Shown in pieces: positions 1 through 8,760 of a DNA stretch of 64,000 bases. How positions within the stretch are numbered: the first letter of the stretch is position 1; each line of letters begins with the position of its first letter. Position numbers and translations under genes: made by a program. This DNA comes from Flavobacterium sp. BFFFF2 (GTDB lineage: Bacteria; Bacteroidota; Bacteroidia; Flavobacteriales; Flavobacteriaceae): assembly GCA_002256385.1 (NCBI GenBank), contig NKJD01000010.1, positions 26,332 to 90,331 on the forward strand, read 5' to 3'. The notes below the pieces were generated by a model. It was not told where the DNA came from, did no database searches, and was given only the letters and a program-made list of their open reading frames with translations.

Positions 1-624
1 CTGGAAGCTTTTTTTGCCGAACATTTTCCAGACACCAAAGAAGTCATTCCCGATCTGGTTCACGATTTTTTCAAGAATCCGACCAGTTATTTGGCCATCA
101 TGAAATGTTATCCATGGACACATCAAGATAAAATCGCTTTAATTGGCGATGCAGCGCATGCCATAGTGCCGTTTTATGGTCATGGAATGAATGCCGGGTT
201 TGAAGATATTACGGTGTTGTTTGAACTTATGGAAACCTATGGCGATGATTGGAATGGGCTGTTCAAGGCCTATGAAAAATCGCGCAAGCCCAATGCAGAC
301 GCCATTGCTGAATTGTCTCGACGCAATTTTGTTGAAATGAGTTCCAAAACGGCGGATGCCCAATTTTTGTTGCAGAAAAAAATCGAAAAATGGTTTTCAG
401 ACAAGCACCCAACGCTGTGGAAACCGCTTTACAGCCGCGTCACTTTCAGCTTGGAACCTTATTCTGAAGCATTGGCTTATGGCGATTTTCAGAATCACAT
501 TATGCACCAAGTCATGCAAATGCCCGACATTGAAAGCAATTGGAATAGTCCTGAAGTTGAAAATTGTATTATTTCATTGCTTCAAGAAGAAGCCGCATTT
601 TTGTCGCAAGCTCGTAACAAATAA
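1..624 (+). CDS. kmo: Kynurenine 3-monooxygenase, C-terminal part (start lies before the window)
   Basis: The reading frame is open from base 1 to the stop at 622-624, so only the last ~207 residues are present. The stretch GDAAHAIVPFYGHGMNAGFED is the third FAD-binding motif of class A flavoprotein monooxygenases in the form typical of kynurenine 3-monooxygenase, which hydroxylates L-kynurenine with NADPH and O2 in tryptophan breakdown or NAD synthesis. The part after it is helical and matches the usual C-terminal position of that motif. The gene ends two bases before the convergent cupin gene. The first two FAD/NADPH motifs cannot be checked here. A related class A hydroxylase is the main alternative, but the motif wording favours KMO. 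Confidence 0.85.
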   Translation: MEAFFAEHFPDTKEVIPDLVHDFFKNPTSYLAIMKCYPWTHQDKIALIGDAAHAIVPFYGHGMNAGFEDITVLFELMETYGDDWNGLFKAYEKSRKPNADAIAELSRRNFVEMSSKTADAQFLLQKKIEKWFSDKHPTLWKPLYSRVTFSLEPYSEALAYGDFQNHIMHQVMQMPDIESNWNSPEVENCIISLLQEEAAFLSQARNK

Positions 625-626
625 CC

Positions 627-995
627 TTATTCCTCTTCCCGATGCACAGTGTCAGGGTGAAAGGCAGGCATACAAACCGACACATAGCAACAAGGTTCGT
701 CAAATGGGTTCGCATATTGCACCCGTACATTGGGTTCAATTTTGATGGATTGACCCGCCTCAAGCACCACCATTTCTCCAGCAATAGTAAATTGCTTTTT
801 GCCTGAAATAACCAGCGTGTACTCTTCAAATTCTGGTGTTTGTGGCGGTTCACTCCAGCCAGCAGGCGCCACCATATAAGCAATAGATACATTTGCATTT
901 CCAGAAGTCGCATGCCCAAAGTGCTCTAAAATGGTTTTCCCATCGGTGGTGGGCACTTTAAAGGGGTTGGTTTGTAAAATATAGTTTTTGGTCAT
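627..995 (-). CDS. Small single-domain cupin protein
   Basis: A 122-residue protein that is almost entirely one cupin barrel. The first cupin motif is around residues 50-70 (PPQTPEFEEYTLVISGKKQF) and the second follows VVLEAGQSIKIEPNVRVQY. The first motif has few histidines, so metal binding is uncertain. The substrate is not evident. The gene converges on the kynurenine monooxygenase gene with a 2-base gap, so it is not in the same transcript, though a role in the same catabolic context is possible. The ATG at 995 is preceded by an AT-rich region with TACTTTG-like boxes on the minus strand, one base short of the normal Bacteroidota box. Confidence 0.7.
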   Translation of the reverse strand: MTKNYILQTNPFKVPTTDGKTILEHFGHATSGNANVSIAYMVAPAGWSEPPQTPEFEEYTLVISGKKQFTIAGEMVVLEAGQSIKIEPNVRVQYANPFDEPCCYVSVCMPAFHPDTVHREEE

Positions 996-1477
996 TTTTA
1001 TGAGATATAATTGTCGGGATTAAAAATAGCAAAGTAAATAAGCAAAAAAACAAAGTAACTGAAACGGATCTTAAATTCTTAGTTTTAAATAGTTAAAAAA
1101 AGTATATGAAATGTGCAACTTTATATTGAGTAGCTTAATTAATTTCAAATAAATGGGATCCGCTAAAAATATTTCAACCAAACGAGCGTTAAAAAATGAC
1201 AATCGAATTTATTGGTGTTGATAAATATCAAATTGACAAAAAAACAGTGAAATTGCACGACAATTAAATATAATTTTCTACCGAATGCTTCTTTTGTTGA
1301 ATTTTCCACAACAAAAGAGGTTGTTCATGCCAATCAAAGCGTGAAAGGTCAGAAGAAATGGCGGCTATCAAGAAAAAAATGTTTTTTTATATCAGTCAAA
1401 CTTATAAATTTGCTCCTTACCAAATTTCACAATAATAAAATCGAACCTTTCAAAAAAAACTATTAAAATTAAGAAAA
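996..1477. other. Intergenic region between the divergent cupin and exbB genes
   Basis: About 480 bases, very AT-rich, with no credible gene. It should hold the promoters of both divergent genes. The best match on the plus strand is TAAATTTG at 1405-1412, about 65 bases before exbB. A 23-codon ORF at 1196-1267 is too short and featureless to support. Confidence 0.5.
1405..1412 (+). promoter_or_regulatory. Candidate -7 box for the exbB-tonB operon
   Basis: TAAATTTG fits the Bacteroidota -7 consensus TAnnTTTG and lies 65 bases before the exbB start. No clear -33 TTTG is seen at the expected distance, only a T run. Confidence 0.35.
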
Positions 1478-2296
1478 ATGGCAAACGTTAAAAACGAAAC
1501 AGGCTCTAAAGGCGGCGGAATGATTTCCGGTGTAATTATCGTAGTGTGCATCATATTCGGATGGATATTATGGAAATTTGTAATGGGTAACTCCAGCAAC
1601 TTTCAAGGTGGAATAGTAGGAGGAGAGCCTCTAGACGGAAGTGTATTGGCAATTGTGTACAAAGGAGGTCCTATTGTACCTGTGTTAATGGGCTGTTTCC
1701 TTATGGTAGTTGTCTTTTCTATCGAGCGTTTTATGGTGATTTCAAAAGCTTCTGGTAAAGGAAGTTTAGACGCTTTTATGGCTTCTGTTCAATCAAGCAT
1801 TAAACAAGGAAACATCGAAGATGCCATCATGGCTTGTGACAAACAACAAGGTTCTGTTGCAAATGCTGTAAAATCAGGTTTAGTAAAATACCAAGAAGTG
1901 AAAAAAGAAGGTTTCAACAGCGAAGAAGCAGCTGAAATGATCCACAAAGAAGTAGAAGAGTCTACGGCGCTAGAAATGCCGATGTTAGAAAAAAACATGA
2001 CCATCATTTCTACTTTGGTTTCTTTAGGAACACTTGCTGGTCTTTTAGGTACAGTAACGGGGATGATTAAGTCGTTTGCGGCTTTGGCTTCTGCGGGTAC
2101 GCCTGACCAATCTGCCCTGGCAAATGGTATTTCTGAAGCGTTGATCAATACCGCAACAGGGATCTCTACTTCAGCTTTGGCTATCATCATGTACAACTTG
2201 TTTACGTCAAAAATTGATACCTTAACGTATTCAATTGACGAAGCTGCCAACAGTATGGTGAACACTTACCGCAAAATGCGCGGCATCAGCAAATAA
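1478..2296 (+). CDS. exbB: MotA/TolQ/ExbB proton channel family protein
   Basis: A 272-residue inner-membrane protein with an N-terminal membrane segment (about residues 15-35), a second near 60-85 and a helical pair near 170-250. The segment LVSLGTLAGLLGTVTGMIKSF is the typical MotA_ExbB signature: small and hydroxyl residues lining the proton path. ExbB forms the pentameric channel that, with ExbD, uses the proton motive force to drive TonB. It is the first gene of an operon with two exbD genes and tonB (gaps of 30, 18 and 124 bases). The extra N-terminal membrane segment before the usual start is common in Bacteroidota members of the family. Confidence 0.92.
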   Translation: MANVKNETGSKGGGMISGVIIVVCIIFGWILWKFVMGNSSNFQGGIVGGEPLDGSVLAIVYKGGPIVPVLMGCFLMVVVFSIERFMVISKASGKGSLDAFMASVQSSIKQGNIEDAIMACDKQQGSVANAVKSGLVKYQEVKKEGFNSEEAAEMIHKEVEESTALEMPMLEKNMTIISTLVSLGTLAGLLGTVTGMIKSFAALASAGTPDQSALANGISEALINTATGISTSALAIIMYNLFTSKIDTLTYSIDEAANSMVNTYRKMRGISK

Positions 2297-2326
2297 TTTA
2301 ACGCATAATCACCACAAAGAGGGAGT

Positions 2327-2953
2327 ATGGCAAAAATTAAAATGTCCAAAAAAGCAACCGCCATCGACATGACAGCCATGTGCGATGTGGCGTTTCTTTT
2401 ACTTACCTTTTTCATTTTGACTGCAACGGCCAAGTTACCAGAACCACTTCCGGTTGACACGCCATCATCTACAGTAAAAACCAAACTTCCCGAAACGGAT
2501 TTGGCCACCATTGTAATTGGAAAATCAGATGAAAAAGAAAGAGTCTTTTTCGGCGTAAAAGGCCGAGATGTGCGTATGAAAACCTTAGAGTTCATGGCTC
2601 AGAAGTACAATGTTACTTTTACCCAAGCCGAATTGGAACAGTTTTCGCTCATCGATGAATTTGGCGTGCCTATTGAAGGAATGAAGCAATTGCTTGCTAT
2701 GAAATCTTCAGAGCGCATTAAACCAGGCGTTCAATTAGGTATTCCATGTGACTCCTTAAACAACCAATTGAAAGAGTGGATCTACACAGCACGTCAAGCT
2801 AATATTGATGTAGCTCAAAAAGAACTTCACTTTGCAATTCGAGGAGATGCAAAACAGATGTATCCACAGATCAGAAAGATCATGGATATACTACAAGATC
2901 AGAAAATCAACAGTTTCAATTTGGTAACTGGTCTAAGAGGAAAAGATTTTTAA
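2327..2953 (+). CDS. exbD: ExbD/TolR family biopolymer transport protein (first copy)
   Basis: A 208-residue protein with a short basic cytoplasmic N terminus, one membrane helix around residues 15-38 (DMTAMCDVAFLLLTFFILTA) and a long periplasmic domain. The aspartate of MTAMCDVAFLLL matches the conserved proton-relay aspartate of ExbD. It is longer than E. coli ExbD (141 residues) because the periplasmic domain is extended in the middle. It pairs with the ExbB above it and a second ExbD below; two non-identical ExbD proteins in one TonB operon is the normal Bacteroidota arrangement. Confidence 0.9.
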   Translation: MAKIKMSKKATAIDMTAMCDVAFLLLTFFILTATAKLPEPLPVDTPSSTVKTKLPETDLATIVIGKSDEKERVFFGVKGRDVRMKTLEFMAQKYNVTFTQAELEQFSLIDEFGVPIEGMKQLLAMKSSERIKPGVQLGIPCDSLNNQLKEWIYTARQANIDVAQKELHFAIRGDAKQMYPQIRKIMDILQDQKINSFNLVTGLRGKDF

Positions 2954-2971
2954 TTCGTTAATGAATATATA

Positions 2972-3529
2972 ATGGCAGAATTAAATACCGGCGACTCCGG
3001 TGGCAAAAAAGGCGGTAAAGTCCGCAGTAAAAAGGCCAATGCAAGGGTTGATTTAACCGCCATGGTTGATTTGGCTTTCTTGCTGATTACTTTCTTTATG
3101 TTGACCACCACTTTGTCTAAGCCCCAGTCTATGGATTTGGGTTTACCTGACAAAGAGAAAGATGATAAAAAGGAAGTGGACATCAAAGTGGACGAACGCC
3201 GAACTATGACGATTATTTTGGGAAAAAACAACCAAATGCAATGGTTTATGGGCTTGCCTAATGCACCTATTGATGGCCCCAAAGCCGATTCCTACGGTAA
3301 AGATGGCATTAGAAAAGCGATTTTAGACAAGGTGGTAAAGGTTCCCCAAATTACAGGCAATCCAAAACATGGACTGATTGTAATTATCAAACCAACCAAA
3401 GAATCAACGTACCGCAATTTGGTCGATATGCTTGACGAAATGGCCATTGCCAATGTGGCTACTTACGCGATAGTTAATGACTACCAACCTGAAGAAAATG
3501 CGCTAGCCGCAAAAATGAATAAAAAGTAA
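2972..3529 (+). CDS. exbD: ExbD/TolR family biopolymer transport protein (second copy)
   Basis: A 185-residue ExbD-type protein: a Gly/Lys-rich cytoplasmic start, one membrane helix at about residues 28-50 (DLTAMVDLAFLLITFFMLTT) with the conserved relay aspartate, and a periplasmic domain ending in a segment typical of ExbD (KESTYRNLVDMLDEMAIANV). It follows the first exbD by 18 bases and probably forms a heterodimer with it in the ExbB pore. The two copies share the membrane motif but differ strongly in the periplasmic part, so they are old paralogues. Confidence 0.9.
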   Translation: MAELNTGDSGGKKGGKVRSKKANARVDLTAMVDLAFLLITFFMLTTTLSKPQSMDLGLPDKEKDDKKEVDIKVDERRTMTIILGKNNQMQWFMGLPNAPIDGPKADSYGKDGIRKAILDKVVKVPQITGNPKHGLIVIIKPTKESTYRNLVDMLDEMAIANVATYAIVNDYQPEENALAAKMNKK

Positions 3530-3653
3530 AAAAGTCAAATAACTTGATTTTTAACTTTTGATGATAACACAATAAAATGAAATGAGTCAGACAATGCGGA
3601 TTCCCTTGTTTTTTGACGATTTCCATCTGATTAAATTATAACACAGCAAACAG

Positions 3654-4454
3654 ATGAAACTAGATATATTTAACGGAAAATGGCTCGATTTGGTGTTCGA
3701 GGGTCGTAACAAAGCTTACGGTGCCTATGAATTGCGCAAAGAGACTAATAAAGTAACCACGCGGTCGTTGGTCATTGGTGTTGCCATTTTCGGATTGGCA
3801 GTTTGTACGCCCATGCTTATCAAAATGATTCCGAGTGGTTCAGACGATGATGCTTTGGATGTTAAAATCCAAACCATCAAGCTTCCTCCCAAAGATCAAG
3901 AACGACCAAAAGATTTACCACCTCCACCACCTCCACCACCAAAAGTGGATCAGGTGAAGTTTGTAAAGCCCGTTGTGGCCAAAACTGAGGAGATCGTCGA
4001 AGAAATTTTGGAAGTAAAAGACATCAAAGAAAAGAAAATCGGCGATGAAACCATCAAGGGTGACCCAGATGCACCGCTTCGTATAGAAGAAGAAGTAGGT
4101 AATGGACCAGCCCAACAAGTGGTAGAAGAAGATAATACACTTTACAACACCAATGGAATTGAGGTTAAACCAGAATTTCCTGGTGGTATTGAGAAGTTCT
4201 ACAAATTTATTGCTTCCAATTTCAGATACCCTGAAGACGAATCTTTTCAAGGTGGACGTGTAATCGTTAGTTTTGTAGTTGAAAAAGACGGTTCACTTAC
4301 TGATATTAAAATAGTAAGAGATCCTGGTTTTGATACTGGAAAAGAAGCCGAACGGGTACTTCGTAAATGTGGTAAATGGGTGGCTGGTGAGCAAAACGGA
4401 AAAAAAGTACGTTGTGCTTATGTCCTTCCAATTTCGTTACCTAAACCGGAATAA
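3654..4454 (+). CDS. tonB: TonB family energy transducer
   Basis: A 266-residue TonB protein. Residues 1-35 are cytoplasmic and contain the motif NKAYGAYELRK found in Bacteroidota TonB proteins. A membrane helix follows (about 38-58), then a proline-rich spacer with a run of eight prolines near residues 89-96, an acidic/basic coil, and a C-terminal TonB domain from about residue 170 (EFPGGIEKFYKFIASNFRYP). It carries energy from ExbB/ExbD to outer-membrane receptors such as the one at 24557. Its stop overlaps the next start (TAATG). The 124-base gap before it has no visible terminator, so read-through from exbD is likely. Confidence 0.93.
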   Translation: MKLDIFNGKWLDLVFEGRNKAYGAYELRKETNKVTTRSLVIGVAIFGLAVCTPMLIKMIPSGSDDDALDVKIQTIKLPPKDQERPKDLPPPPPPPPKVDQVKFVKPVVAKTEEIVEEILEVKDIKEKKIGDETIKGDPDAPLRIEEEVGNGPAQQVVEEDNTLYNTNGIEVKPEFPGGIEKFYKFIASNFRYPEDESFQGGRVIVSFVVEKDGSLTDIKIVRDPGFDTGKEAERVLRKCGKWVAGEQNGKKVRCAYVLPISLPKPE

Positions 4455-4696
4455 TGCTTCAGAAATTAATACAAGTTTATATGAAGAAATCGCCTCAACA
4501 GCGGTTTCTTCTCATTATAGCAATGTTGTTTTTTTTGATTTATTTAACATTGGGGCTTTTATTGCTGTTTTGGAAATCATTACCATTGCAATTAAATCCC
4601 ATGCAGCGCACCCTATTTGGCAGCCTTGTCGTTGTTTATGCTTTGTTTCGATTTTGGCGTTTTTATCAATCACACATACATGAACAAGAAGATTAA
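4454..4696 (+). CDS. Small two-helix membrane protein in the TonB operon
   Basis: An 80-residue protein starting on the ATG that overlaps the tonB stop and ending 17 bases into the next gene, so translational coupling on both sides is likely. Two hydrophobic helices (about residues 17-40 and 50-66) are separated by a short loop, with a charged tail ending HEQED. No family is recognised. Its tight overlap with both neighbours argues that it is a real gene. It may be an accessory of the TonB complex, but nothing in the sequence proves this. Confidence 0.7.
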   Translation: MLQKLIQVYMKKSPQQRFLLIIAMLFFLIYLTLGLLLLFWKSLPLQLNPMQRTLFGSLVVVYALFRFWRFYQSHIHEQED

Positions 4697-5600
4697 ATTT
4701 TTGGTTGGACTTGGGTTGTTGGTTACTTTGTTCTTTTTAGCATGTCAAAAAAAGGAACCAAAAGTAAGAGACACGATCTTAACTGGCAGCATGACTGTCA
4801 GCGTTGATGAAAGCGTGTTTCCTATCATCGAAGATGAGCAAGCCGTATTTCAAAGTCAGTACAATGGCAGCCTTAAGTTAAAGCCTAGTTCTGAACGGGA
4901 AATTTTACAAGCACTTACCCTTAAAAAGGCATCTTTTGCTGTTTTAACCCGTGATTTAACCCAAACAGAAAGAAAGCAACTGATTGCACATAAAATCAGC
5001 CCCAAATCAACGCCATTTGCTTATGACGCATTGGCATTGGTTAGCAGCCGTACAAGTAACGATACTATTATCTATTGGAAAGAATTACATGATTTACTCA
5101 GCAAAGGATCGTCCAACAGGTTCAAAGGAATTGTTTTTGACAACATTAATTCAGGTACCGTTCGCGCTATCGCAGAGCAAGTAGGTGTTTCAGCAGAAAA
5201 TCCCACTTTTTATTCGTTTACCAACCACGAAGAAGCACTTAAATTTATATCAACACACCAAGACTATTTGGGTGTTTTTGGCGTTAATTGGTTTTTACAA
5301 CCTCCTTTACATTGGGATCAGTGGATGAAGCAACTCCAAATTTTACACCTAGAAAATCCTGACACACGCACCATGAGCTATCCAAGTCAGGATGAAATAG
5401 CTTCAGGAGAATATCCTTTGGCACGGCATTTGTACCTCATTAATGCGCAAGGGTATGCAGGTCTTGGAAAAGGTTTTGCTGCTTTTGTGGCAGGCGAACG
5501 TGGTCAGCGAATTATCCTTAAATCGGGCTTAGTTCCCGAAAAATTTCCGAGTCGACAGTTAGTGATTCGAAAACAGTTATTAAAAAAAACAGAGAATTAA
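4680..5600 (+). CDS. PstS-like periplasmic substrate-binding lipoprotein
   Basis: The start chosen (4680) gives MNKKIKFLVGLGLL followed by the lipobox FLAC with lipidation Cys22; an upstream in-frame ATG at 4617 would bury this signal. The mature part resembles PstS phosphate-binding proteins: an opening GSMTVSVDESVFPIIEDE, a middle DNINSGTVRAIAEQ where PstS has its phosphate-binding Ser/Thr loop, and a closing AFVAGERGQRIILKSGLVP. There is no PstA/B/C nearby, so it is not an ordinary phosphate ABC importer. PstS-like lipoproteins inside exb-tonB operons recur in Flavobacteriia, where they may bind a ligand for TonB uptake or act in the complex; the ligand is unknown. Confidence 0.8.
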   Translation: MNKKIKFLVGLGLLVTLFFLACQKKEPKVRDTILTGSMTVSVDESVFPIIEDEQAVFQSQYNGSLKLKPSSEREILQALTLKKASFAVLTRDLTQTERKQLIAHKISPKSTPFAYDALALVSSRTSNDTIIYWKELHDLLSKGSSNRFKGIVFDNINSGTVRAIAEQVGVSAENPTFYSFTNHEEALKFISTHQDYLGVFGVNWFLQPPLHWDQWMKQLQILHLENPDTRTMSYPSQDEIASGEYPLARHLYLINAQGYAGLGKGFAAFVAGERGQRIILKSGLVPEKFPSRQLVIRKQLLKKTEN

Positions 5601-5625
5601 CCAATCCTAAATACTACTAGAATTC

Positions 5626-7389
5626 ATGAAGACGATGTATTTGTTAGGCTTTGCCCTTATAGGCGCAACCGTTTGTGCTCAAGATATTGATGCCGCTAAG
5701 AAAGCAATGGATGCCGAACAATTTGAAAAGGCGAAACAGATTTTAAAACAAACCATACAGGCAAAACCCACTAATGGGAAAGCAGCCTATTTTTTAGGTA
5801 CTGTTTATTTGAAGCAAGATTATGTCGATTCTGCAAAGGTTTGTTTTCAGCGTGGACTTACAGCCACTGAGTCGGGTAAATTGAACACGATTGGTTTGGC
5901 TCAAATTGACCTCGATCAAAACAAAGTGGCCGAGGCTCAACAAAAAATTGATGGGATCATTAAAGATCTGAAGAAAAGAGATATCGAAGAGTATATCTTT
6001 ATTGCTCGGAGTTACATGAATATTTCACATCCAGATTATGCCACCGCGTTGACATATTTGGAAAAAGCCAAATTGGTAAATCCAAACGATCCACAACTGA
6101 ACTTGGCGATGGGTGATGCTTATTATGGCGAAAAAAAGCAAAATGAAGCCTATGTTGCCTACCGTAGTGCTTATCAATTAGACAGCAGTTTGCTTCGTGC
6201 AAAAGTGCAGTTAGGTGTTTTGCTTAAAGGGGCAAAAGCTTTTAACGAAGCCATCAACGCTTACAACGAGGTAGTAGGCATCAATGCTAATTATGGACCC
6301 GTGTACCGTGAGTTGGCTGAAACCTATTATTTATGGGCGAACAACGATCCAAAGAAATATACGGAATACATTAAATTGGCACTTGATTATTATACCAAGT
6401 ACATGAGTTTGACTGATTATTCAGTTACCTCTCGCATGCGTCATGCCGACTTTTTGATCTTAGCCCGTGACTACAAAACACTCGAGGAAGAAGCAAATAA
6501 AATTAAAGAATTAGACAAGATCAATCCGCGGATTTATCGCTATTTGGGCTATGCTGCCTACGAAAACGGAAATTTCGATGGGGCCGTTACTGCCTTATCA
6601 ACCTTTGTAAATGGGGCAACCAATAAAATCATTGCACGTGATTACTTCTTTTTAGGACTCGCGCAATTGCGTAAAAGTTTAAATGCAGAAACCAAATCAG
6701 CCGACCAAGTGTTGTTAGATGCGAGTTTGGCTAATATTAAAAAAGCGCTCGAAATGGAGCCTGTATTAGCCGTTGAATTGAATGAAGTGGGTAAAAAAGT
6801 GTATGAAACCAAAATTTTCAATGCTGCTGCCGCTGTGTTTGAATTGGCTATTTCAAATACGAGTTCTAAGAATTATACCTTTGATAATTTATACCTAGGA
6901 AACGCCTTGTATTATTATAATACACGTAAAGACATAGCCAAACCGGACCCTATTATGCTGCAAAAAGCGGTACTTGCTTTTGAGACAGTTATTGAGCGTT
7001 CTCCATCTACAATAATTGCTTATTTATTTTGTGCCCGTACCTATCGATTGTTAGAAAACGATGAAAAGATGGCCGAATATTACAGAAAGTTTATCGAAGT
7101 CTCTTTAACAAAATTAAGGAATGATTTAAATCAAGCAAATCAAGCAAATCCAGCTACAACAAGCGAAGCTACGCCAAATCTGAACGTTCCTAAATTAGAA
7201 GAATTTAATACGCCTTTATATAAAGAAGCTTTGACGAAAATATCGAAGAATTTAATTGAAGCATACAATAATTTGGGCGCACATTTTGCAAACATAGACA
7301 AAACAAAAGCGGTGGATTCTTTTAATCAGACTTTATTATTAGACCCTACCAACGACTACGCTACGAAGTCGCTTGCGATGCTTAAATAA
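5626..7389 (+). CDS. Secreted TPR-repeat protein
   Basis: A 587-residue protein with a cleavable signal peptide (MKTMYLLGFALIGATVCAQ) and tetratricopeptide repeats through most of its length, for example near residues 20-90, 140-215 and 290-335 (patterns such as A..YL..A and A..A....Y). There is no membrane anchor after the signal, so it should be periplasmic. It closes the TonB operon 25 bases after the PstS-like gene and is followed by a strong terminator. TPR scaffolds in this position are found in related genomes and may organise the envelope complex; the partner is not known. Confidence 0.85.
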   Translation: MKTMYLLGFALIGATVCAQDIDAAKKAMDAEQFEKAKQILKQTIQAKPTNGKAAYFLGTVYLKQDYVDSAKVCFQRGLTATESGKLNTIGLAQIDLDQNKVAEAQQKIDGIIKDLKKRDIEEYIFIARSYMNISHPDYATALTYLEKAKLVNPNDPQLNLAMGDAYYGEKKQNEAYVAYRSAYQLDSSLLRAKVQLGVLLKGAKAFNEAINAYNEVVGINANYGPVYRELAETYYLWANNDPKKYTEYIKLALDYYTKYMSLTDYSVTSRMRHADFLILARDYKTLEEEANKIKELDKINPRIYRYLGYAAYENGNFDGAVTALSTFVNGATNKIIARDYFFLGLAQLRKSLNAETKSADQVLLDASLANIKKALEMEPVLAVELNEVGKKVYETKIFNAAAAVFELAISNTSSKNYTFDNLYLGNALYYYNTRKDIAKPDPIMLQKAVLAFETVIERSPSTIIAYLFCARTYRLLENDEKMAEYYRKFIEVSLTKLRNDLNQANQANPATTSEATPNLNVPKLEEFNTPLYKEALTKISKNLIEAYNNLGAHFANIDKTKAVDSFNQTLLLDPTNDYATKSLAMLK

Positions 7390-7390
7390 C

Positions 7391-7424
7391 AAAAAAGAAA
7401 CCGACTTAGTTCGGTTTCTTTTTT
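7391..7424 (+). terminator. Intrinsic terminator of the TonB operon
   Basis: A hairpin with 14-bp arms (7391-7404 and 7411-7424), core GAAACCGA / TCGGTTTC, loop CTTAGT, and a T run. It lies right after the TPR gene stop. Confidence 0.9.
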
Positions 7425-7461
7425 TATTTCCATTTCTGTTTTTGAATAATAATCATTTTTT

Positions 7462-8055
7462 ATGAAATGGTTCTCCTACTTATTTCATCCCATTTTCATT
7501 CCTTTATTTGGAACGGCGCTTTATGCTTGGCTTGATTGTCATTCTTATAACCAGATTCAAATTTGGAAATTGTTCATACATGTAGCGGTGATGTTACAAG
7601 TGTTGCCTTTATTATTTTTTTGGTTATTGCATAAAACGGGTCAAGCTGCCAACCTGATGTTGCCTGATGTAAGCCAACGCAAACTGCCATTGCTACTGCA
7701 AGCGTTATTGCTTTCGTTGGTAATTGAACGCAGTGTCACTGCGGAGTTGTTTCCTTCTTTATATTTCTTTTTTTTGGCTGCTTTATTTAGTGTACTTGTG
7801 GCAACCATCGCCGCTTTTTTTAAACTAAAACCAAGTTTGCATGTATTGGGTGTTGCTGGTTTGCTTACTTACCTCATAGGTTTAGGTATTCACAACCAAT
7901 TGAATGTAAGCTCATTGGTTGCCCTTTTATTGTTTATTATTGGAGGTGTAGCTAGTTCGCGTTTACAAATGAAAGCGCATACGCCCAAAGAACTGATTAT
8001 GGGATTTGTAATTGGCTTTACACCTGGGCTTTTTTTCTATTATTTCTGGTTATAA
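7462..8055 (+). CDS. Multi-pass membrane protein, degenerate PAP2-phosphatase-like
   Basis: A 197-residue protein with about six hydrophobic helices. Near the end it has SR-x5-H-x3-E (Ser166, Arg167, His173, Glu177) and earlier PSLH (124-127), which line up in order and spacing with the PAP2 lipid-phosphatase motifs PSGH and SRxxxxxHxxxD, but with Gly to Leu and Asp to Glu changes and no clear first K-x6-RP motif. It could be a divergent lipid phosphatase or an inactive relative. Its last 6 bases overlap the end of the convergent PorT-like gene. The PAP2 relation is inferred from motifs only. Confidence 0.65.
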   Translation: MKWFSYLFHPIFIPLFGTALYAWLDCHSYNQIQIWKLFIHVAVMLQVLPLLFFWLLHKTGQAANLMLPDVSQRKLPLLLQALLLSLVIERSVTAELFPSLYFFFLAALFSVLVATIAAFFKLKPSLHVLGVAGLLTYLIGLGIHNQLNVSSLVALLLFIIGGVASSRLQMKAHTPKELIMGFVIGFTPGLFFYYFWL

Positions 8056-8754
8056 AATATAGAACATTAGGCCAAAATGAAGACCGCCCATATTTAAAGA
8101 AGTACCTTGAATTTGCGCGTTTTTAAACAGTGGTGTCCAATCATAACCGCCATAAATATTCCAAGTATTAAAACCAGCCGATACATAACTACCTAAAACC
8201 CATTTGTTGGCATTGGACATTTGTACACGTATAAAATCGGTTGTACCCGAATAAATATATTCCTGATAAAAAACATAACTGGCTTTAAAACCAAGATGAA
8301 TGCGCCAAAACTCATGGTTTTCAGCATTCGAATCGCGCCAACGAATTTCTATTGGAAATTCAAGGGTATGCAATTTTTGTTTGTTGGTCGAAAAATTATT
8401 CTGAATAGCATAAACGGCCTCATCACCAGTTCCTTGAATGACCACATTATGGCTGTATTGTTCATACCCATATCCGATTCCTGGTGCAATAGACCATGTT
8501 CGGTCATGATTAAACGGCATATCGCGTAAAAATCCAAATCCAAATCCAGGCGAAAATCGGGCTTGCGAAAACCCAGATGGCGTATGTGAAAAGCCATTAT
8601 ATGTAATTCGCATGTAGAATTGGTCTTCGCGGTACAAGCGATCAGAACTGTCAAAATCGACTTCTGATTGCGCTTTTTCAGGGTTTGATTGTGTAAAACC
8701 TACTGTTGGAAGACCTACAAGCACAATCAATAATAAACATCTAAAAAAACGCAT
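8050..8754 (-). CDS. porT: PorT family outer-membrane beta-barrel protein
   Basis: A 234-residue protein with a signal peptide (MRFFRCLLLIVLVGLPTVGFTQ) and alternating aromatic beta strands ending in a C-terminal strand HFGLMFYIL, as in outer-membrane barrels. Size and the pattern FLRDMPFNHDRTWSIAPGIGYG followed by LEFPIEIRWR fit the PorT/SprT family, a component needed for type IX secretion in Porphyromonas and Flavobacterium. A T9SS cargo protein is encoded at 55109 in the same window. It lies 6 bases after rpe on the same strand, so it is likely co-transcribed. A general PorT-like barrel without a secretion role remains possible. Confidence 0.7.
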   Translation of the reverse strand: MRFFRCLLLIVLVGLPTVGFTQSNPEKAQSEVDFDSSDRLYREDQFYMRITYNGFSHTPSGFSQARFSPGFGFGFLRDMPFNHDRTWSIAPGIGYGYEQYSHNVVIQGTGDEAVYAIQNNFSTNKQKLHTLEFPIEIRWRDSNAENHEFWRIHLGFKASYVFYQEYIYSGTTDFIRVQMSNANKWVLGSYVSAGFNTWNIYGGYDWTPLFKNAQIQGTSLNMGGLHFGLMFYIL

Positions 8755-8760
8755 GAATTG

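Noticed and set aside
1196..1267. 23-codon ORF between the cupin and exbB genes
   Set aside because: Too short, no hydrophobic or other pattern, no promoter box at a suitable place.
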